From Pomacea canaliculata (taxonomy: Eukaryota > Mollusca > Gastropoda > Architaenioglossa > Ampullariidae), in assembly GCF_003073045.1 (NCBI RefSeq), contig NC_037599.1, positions 744,001 to 808,000 of the forward strand: a stretch of 64,000 nucleotides of DNA. The letters run 5' to 3'. Made by a program: the position numbers and the translations under genes. This document shows, piece by piece, positions 58,111-64,000 of the stretch. Position 1 is the stretch's first letter. Each line of letters starts with the position of its first letter. The notes beneath the pieces are model-generated. The model was given only the letters and a program-made list of their open reading frames with translations. It made no database searches and had not been told where the DNA came from.

Positions 58111-58795
58111 TAATTCAGCAATATTTACTTGGTAAACCAAGAATTCCATAAAGCACTTCATTAAGTTCATGCTAAGTCCACGCTGGCAGTGTCAGAATGG
58201 ACGTCCAGCCATCAGTCCAGTAAATGTGAGTCTGGTAAAGGTGGACACTAGAGGGCAGCAGACATGTGACATGGACATTGACCTCCATCAGTCTCATGGC
58301 TTAGTCCACTCGTGTTGTCAGCATTCATCAGCATTCACCCCTCGCCCCCAGTTAGTCCCTCCCTCATCCACCAACAACCGTCCATCCCACCCGCCCCATC
58401 TTGCAGCTTTATCGTCTCTTTTCATTCCTACTTATCTTTCATGCACGGGTGGGGCGAGGCAAGGCTTTACACTTGATGGCCGCCAGTGGAAGTGGGAGTG
58501 ACGAACATCTCTTCTTGATTAAAGCCACAGACCACAGATGACCTTTTGTCTGTTGCCGGGAGTTCAAACAACAACATCGCAGGCCAGGAGGAAGAATGGT
58601 CTTTATTAAACTCTTTGAACAAATATTCATTTCCTGTTTAAAAGTGGCGACTTCCTGTTCCAGCGCCTGTCTGTCATCATGATGGGGACAGTGGTTGTCT
58701 TGCTGACTTGTCGTGTCCGTGGGGGGGGGGGGCGCCTTGATGTCGGGGGGACAGGCAGCGGCCATCACAGTAGCTGAGGGTCAGGTCACGCTGGA
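58111..58795. other. No gene recognised
   Basis: Contains a G-run of 12 (58721-58732) but no exon. Confidence 0.5.
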
Positions 58796-59035
58796 GGGAG
58801 AGAGGGTGGTAGTGGGGAGACAGCTGGAGTGAGAGAGGGTGGTAGTGAGGGGAGAGAGAGAGACAGCTGGAGTGAGAGAGGGTGGTAGTGAGGAGAGAGA
58901 GACAGCTGGAGTGAGAGAGGGTGGTAGTGAGGAGACAGCTGTGGTAGTGGGGAGACAGCTGGAGTGAGAGAGGGTGGTAGTGTGGAGACAGCTGTGGTAG
59001 TGTGGAGACAGCTGTGGTAGTGGGGAGACAGCTGG
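58796..59035. repeat. Purine minisatellite, 18-36-base units
   Basis: About eight copies of GGTGGTAGTGAGGAGACAGC with TGGAGTGAGAGA. Units differ in GAGA length. Confidence 0.93.
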
Positions 59036-61302
59036 GACGGGAGCAGCCTGACATCACAGCTGCCGGTCAAGCCGACAAGTGTCAAACGCTTTGGACAGAT
59101 CAGTTCCTGCTGTCATCGCCATTATCAATCGTCAACACAATCATCATCAGATCGAGTCCATTGTTATCAGCATGGGGAACTCTGGCATCCTCCCGAGAGT
59201 TGAGGGACTTTGTGTTTGTACAAACAGCGAATCACGAGGTGTAGTTCACACCCGAGTAATGTTGTACCGGGGCTGTAGAGGACAAAGAGGATTTGTGTGA
59301 TTACAGCTTTCTGTACATAGTCACGTGATCACATTATCACAACTACTTAAGTTTGGTATGGAGAAAGGAAAACTACTGGAAAAAACACAATTCAGGTATA
59401 TTCACATGCATTCACACACACTCACACATTACACGTACACACCTACACCTTCTCTCACATTCTCTCTCTCTCACCACACTCTCTCTCTCCATCGCACACG
59501 CGCGCGCTCACCTGACCGCAGCAAACGAGTTTCCACGTGATGTTGAAGCATTGCAGGTGAATGTGTGCGAGGTAACCACAAAGTGTATCATCTGTGTGTG
59601 TGTGTGTGTGAACTACCGAGCATGATGTCTACAGACATTACAAGACTGTAGTACAACATTGCAACATCAGTCCGTGTGTGTGTGTCTCACAAGCGCACAG
59701 AGAGGCGCTGCTGCTAAAAGTAGTTGTTGCCCCTGGTACCGACATGTGACACAATGTTGGCAAACACCCGCAATGAGGGCAGACACCCCCGTGTTCCACC
59801 AAAGTACCGCAAAGTCTCACCACCACCACCACCACCAACATATGTAGATGTAGACGGCGACAACAACCTCAACAGCCTGGAGACAAGGCGCGGGCTATAG
59901 AGGGCGCTGCCATCACACACACACATGCACGCCTTCATGTAGAGGACGCCAGCAACAAAATCAACTTTGATGTCGATGTTCACTGGGGCTGTGGGGGAAG
60001 GGGGCATCAACAGGGGGAGGGGAAATAAACGGGCTACAGGCAGACCTCCCCCCTCCCTCATGGGATCAGACGAACGGCGGCAAACATCGGGGGAGGGGAA
60101 TGGGGTGGGGAATGGGGAGGGGAAGGGCGTTAGTACCGCTGTCTGCAGGTAACGGCCGTTGTGGGAAATCATGAGAAAACGTTTGTTTACCTGACAGACG
60201 GCCGTCGGCCTTGAGTCCACCTCACATTTTCTTACCTGTTTCAGGTGTGCCTGCTGAGGCGAGCTGACTGCTACTGCTTTAATCACCGCGTGGCGGACAG
60301 TGAGTACGTGTACGTGTACGTGTATATTTAGATGGTTGACGTGTGTAGGTGTACTGTGCAGTCGTGCTGCCAGCCATGCAGCCATCCTCATCATCTTTGC
60401 CAGTGTGCACTCTGTCTGTCAGTCAGACCCTCACCTCCTTCTCTCCTTCTCTCCGTCTCTCCGTCTCTCCTTGTCTCCTTCTCTCCTTGTCGACCTTCTG
60501 TGTGGTGATGTGCGGTTGATAGGATGCTCGCGAGGGTGAGGAGGGCTTGCCGACATTGGCCTCCTGCACCCAGCCAGCGGTGCCGCCACGATGGTCACGT
60601 GGTATGCAGCAGTGCCGCTACGTTGTGACATGACGCTGTGACGTGTTGTTGATGTTGTGACGTGTTGTTGATGTATTACATTGCTAACACTAAGGTTCTA
60701 TCACTACCTGCCGTCCACCACCCCTGTCTGTACCCTGTACCCGTGTCTTGTTCTCGTGTGTCATTAGTGAGAAGCCGCAGTGACAGGAGTAAGTCGAGCT
60801 GTCTTGTTAAGTATCATCTTCCTCGTCGTTGTCGTCGTCTTCGTCTTCTCGTTCACCTCCACCTTCATCAGTTTTGTGTGACTTGCTGTCTGTCGTGACT
60901 GTGATAGTCCGACATTAAACACCGCCTTGACTCTCTCTCTCTCGCCACATCATAAGTGGAGCGGATGTCAACGAACTTTGTGTGAGAGCTTTGTTTACTG
61001 TTTGTATTGTCTTGTCACGTGTGCAATCCCTCTAGCCTGATGGCTATCATAGTTGTGTGGGATAGCTTGTGTCACACTATACTTGACTGTCTTGTAGCAC
61101 TAGGAGGGAGACCTCCATAGCTTGGTGGCTAGTGGTTGCTATGTGGGATAGCTTGTTACTAAAATTAGCTACATTGCAACATCAGCTGGAGGACGTTCAT
61201 AGCTTGAGGACAGGTGACTGTAGCTATGGAACAGAAGGCGGCTGGTTTGAGAGTGGCTAGAGTGTGAGGCTAGACGACTAGCAGCAGCTGTGCAGCTGTA
61301 CC
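59036..61302. other. No gene recognised
   Basis: Unique sequence with a CA-rich stretch (59400-59500), a pyrimidine stretch (60430-60500), and a short (CACCAC) run at 59818-59836. A frame of 226 codons on - (59714-60394) has no recognised domain. Confidence 0.45.
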
Positions 61303-61440
61303 TGATGGGAGTCACGTGTTGCCCTGTGCACCTGTCATCTGACGTGCCCCGGGAGTCACGTGTTGCCCTGTGCACCTGACTGTCGTCTGACGTGCCCCGA
61401 GAGTCACGTGTTGCCCTGTGCACCTGTCATCTGACGTCCA
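61303..61440. repeat. 40-45-base tandem repeat
   Basis: Three copies of a unit with GAGTCACGTGTTGCCCTGTG, CACCTGTCATCTGACGTGCC and CC; the second has an extra ACTG. Confidence 0.93.
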
Positions 61441-61990
61441 CCCAAAGCCACTTGACGTCCTGCGCACCTGACGTCCTCAGACAGCCACTTGCCGCCTTCC
61501 CTGCCTCATCGCTTGACGACCGCAGGGATAAGCTGTGGTGGAGTGTCCTCCAGTCAGCCTGTCGCTGTGGCTGTCTAGAGAAACATTAGCCTGGAGTTAG
61601 CCCTGACCTGAAGCTGTGCCTGGAGTTTGCCGTCCCGCTGACTTTGACACCTCACAACGGTTTTGTCCCCCATCTTAACATTTCTGTCACAAAGCCAGGC
61701 GAGGGTGGGATTGGGATGGAAGAGGCTCATACGGGTGCTCGTATCAGGAACCAGACTGCCGGCATCTCTTCTGGGAGTGACAGACTTTAGGGGGACTCGC
61801 GCGTCCGTCCAATCCGCGTGGTAAATAAAAGATTAGGGAAATGGCGTCTGATGTCTAAGGGAGGTCACTCTAAGCCCTGGTAGAAGTAAGGGAGGGCTTA
61901 CGGCGCGTGGCGAGCTACCACCGGATCTGGCAAAGAGCGGTGATAGTTGATGTCTGATTGATCTCTGCGGCAAACACCCGGCGTCCAGCT
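61441..61990. other. No gene recognised
   Basis: Unique sequence; no supported feature. Confidence 0.5.
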
Positions 61991-63722
61991 GTACCCTGTA
62001 GATATTCCGACCATCAAGATATTCACACCATAAGACTGTATCCTGTAGATATTGACAGTATGCAACTGTATCCTGTAGATATTGACAGTATACAACTGTA
62101 TCCTGTAGATATTGACAGTATACAACTGTATCCTGTAGATATTGACAGTATGCAACTGTATCCTGTAGATATTGACAGTATACAACTGTACCCTGTAGAT
62201 ATTGACAGTATACAACTACCCTGTAGATATTGACAGTATACAACTGTACCCTGTAGATATTGACAGTATACAACTGTATCCTGTAGATATTGACAGTATA
62301 CAACTGTACCCTGTAGATATTGACAGTATACAACTGTACCCTGTAGATATTGACAGTATACAACTGTACCCTGTAGATATTGACAGTATACAACTGTACC
62401 CTGTAGATATTGACAGTATACAACTGTACCCTGTAGATATTGACAGTATACAACTGTACCCTGTAGATATTGACAGTATACAACTGTACCCTGTAGATAT
62501 TGACAGTATACAACTGTACCCTGTAGATATTGACAGTATACAACTGTACCCTGTAGATATTGACAGTATACAACTGTACCCTGTAGATATTGACAGTATA
62601 CAACTGTACCCTGTAGATATTGACAGTATACAACCCCTGTAGTGACAGTCTACAACGTACCCTGTAGATATTGACAGTATACAACTGTACCCTGTAGATA
62701 TTGACAGTATAAAACTCTACCCTGTAGATATGACAGTATACAACGACCCTGTAGATATTGACAGTATACAACTGTATCCTGTAGTGACAGTATTGCTGTA
62801 GATATTGACAGTATACAACTGTATCCTGTAGATATTGACAGTATATCAACTGTACCCTGTAGATATTGACAGTATAAAACTCTACCCTGTAGATATTGAC
62901 AGTATACAACTGTACCCTGTAGATATTGACAGTATACAACTGTATCCTGTAGATATTGACAGTATACAGCTGTATCCTGTAGATATTGACAGTATACAAC
63001 TGTATCCTGTAGATATTGACAGTATACAACTGTACCCTGTAGATATTGACAGTATAAAACTCTACCCTGTAGATATTGACAGTATACAACTGTACCCTGT
63101 AGATATTGACAGTATACAACTGTACCCTGTAGATATTGACAGTATAAAACTCTACCCTGTAGATATTGACAGTATACAACTGTATCCTGTAGATATTGAC
63201 AGTATACAGCTGTATCCTGTAGATATTGACAGTATACAACTGTATCCTGTAGATATTGACAGTATACAACTGTACCCTCAAGGTATTCACACCATAAGAC
63301 TGTATCCTGTAGATATTGACAGTATGCAACTGAACCCTGTAGATATTGACAGTATACAACTGTACCCTCAAGGTATTCACACCATAAGACTGTATCCTGT
63401 AGATATTGACAGTATGCAACTGTACCCTGTAGATATTGACAGTATACAACTCTACTCAGATATGACATATACAACTGTATCCTGTAGATATTGACAGATA
63501 CAAAACCCTGTAGATATTGACAGATACAACTGTACCTGTAGATATTGACAGTATACAACTGTACCCTGTAGATATTGACAGTATGCAACTGTACCCTGTA
63601 GATATTGACAGTATACAACTGTATCTTGTAGATATTGACAGTATACAACTGTACTCTGTAGATATTGACAGTATACAACTGTACCCTCAAGGTATTCACA
63701 CCATAAAGCTGTACCCTTAACA
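61991..63722. repeat. 30-base minisatellite with higher-order variants
   Basis: About 57 copies of a unit with CCCTGTAGATATTGACAGTA and TACAACTGTA. The stretch 62200-62630 is nearly homogeneous. A different unit, CTCAAGGTATTCACACCATA, appears at about 62010, 63270, 63360 and 63690; the blocks at 63261-63350 and 63351-63440 repeat with a period of 90 bases. A broken stretch at 62630-62850 has deletions. The unit is 10 codons, so frames on both strands stay open (up to 538 codons). Confidence 0.97.
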
Positions 63723-63974
63723 TTTGCTGGCTGTTAAAGTATACCCTGAAGATATTGCGAATGTTAAGTGTACCCTTAATATTTACTGGCTGTAAAACTG
63801 AACATCACGATTCCCGCCTAATAAGACTCGCCATCAAGCCAGACATTCCCTCTGTAAAACACATTTACAAGGTATTCCGACTACAAACTTGTGTCGTCAA
63901 GATATTCCACTATAAATCTGTGTGTCTGTGTGTCTGTGGAATAAAAGCGCGGTGAAGGCATCGTACAGACACAG

Positions 63975-64000
63975 ACACAGGGGAGGAGACCCAAGTACCC
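63975..64000. repeat. SINE-like fragment cut by window edge
   Basis: GAGGAGACCCAAGTACCC at the very end matches GAGGACACCCGAGTACCT of the fragment in intron 2 of the CABIT-like gene at 15 of 18 positions. The remainder is outside the window. Confidence 0.4.

Noticed and set aside
59714..60394. Open frame of 226 codons on -
   Set aside because: Long by length alone, but mixed composition, no domain, no partner exon and partly low complexity (FPSPFPTPFPSP).
6729..63722. Tandem arrays as CRISPR
   Set aside because: Units are joined head to tail without unique spacers, and the sequence is clearly eukaryotic.
61833..63723. Open frames of 538, 357 and 219 codons with YTVNIYRVQL, VYCQYLQGTV and SIQLYPVDID repeats
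   Set aside because: They are the 30-base array read in several frames on both strands. All frames are open because the unit is 10 codons and has no stop. Nothing favours one of them.

Overview
The window is eukaryotic and looks like an animal genome, most likely a marine invertebrate such as a mollusc. That guess rests on general character: a spliced gene with GT-AG introns, decayed Harbinger and LINE transposons, short Tigger/pogo-like MITEs, a SINE-like family and a great many minisatellites. There is no bacterial gene density, operon or CRISPR array. I cannot name the species.

Layout. Bases 1-5917 are PIF/Harbinger DNA transposon sequence. One element (1792-5917) keeps both terminal inverted repeats. 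It carries two decayed genes that converge: a SANT/Myb-like DNA-binding gene on + and a DDE transposase on -. A second, inverted copy of its left half fills 1-1777 and runs off the window, so the two copies form a large head-to-head palindrome with a 14-base spacer. Bases 7175-9345 hold a 5'-truncated LINE on - whose reverse transcriptase is broken by frameshifts. Bases 10779-13817 carry the one gene I believe is intact: four exons on + whose phases join into 391 codons, with a CABIT-like domain resembling the GAREM/THEMIS proteins. From 14 kb to the right edge I find no further convincing gene.

The right three quarters are a string of unrelated tandem arrays with units from 10 to about 170 bases. 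The largest are a 35-base array at 25.7 kb, a 55-base array at 28.9 kb, a 30-34-base array at 29.8 kb, a 41-base array at 45.5 kb, a 54-base array at 46.2 kb, a 22-base array at 53.2 kb and a 30-base array at 62 kb. Several give long open frames in many frames at once. I treat these as artefacts of periodicity, not genes. Between the arrays lie three TA-flanked MITEs (27.7, 36.3 and 49.3 kb) and four pieces of one dispersed SINE-like family.

How the parts relate. In intact Harbinger elements the SANT/Myb protein and the transposase act together, but neither gene here looks functional. The CABIT-like gene is the only candidate host gene and is independent of the transposons, although its introns have collected minisatellites, an A-tract and a SINE fragment. 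The most unusual structures are the head-to-head palindrome and a deletion that joins a transposon exon exactly to the next splice donor.
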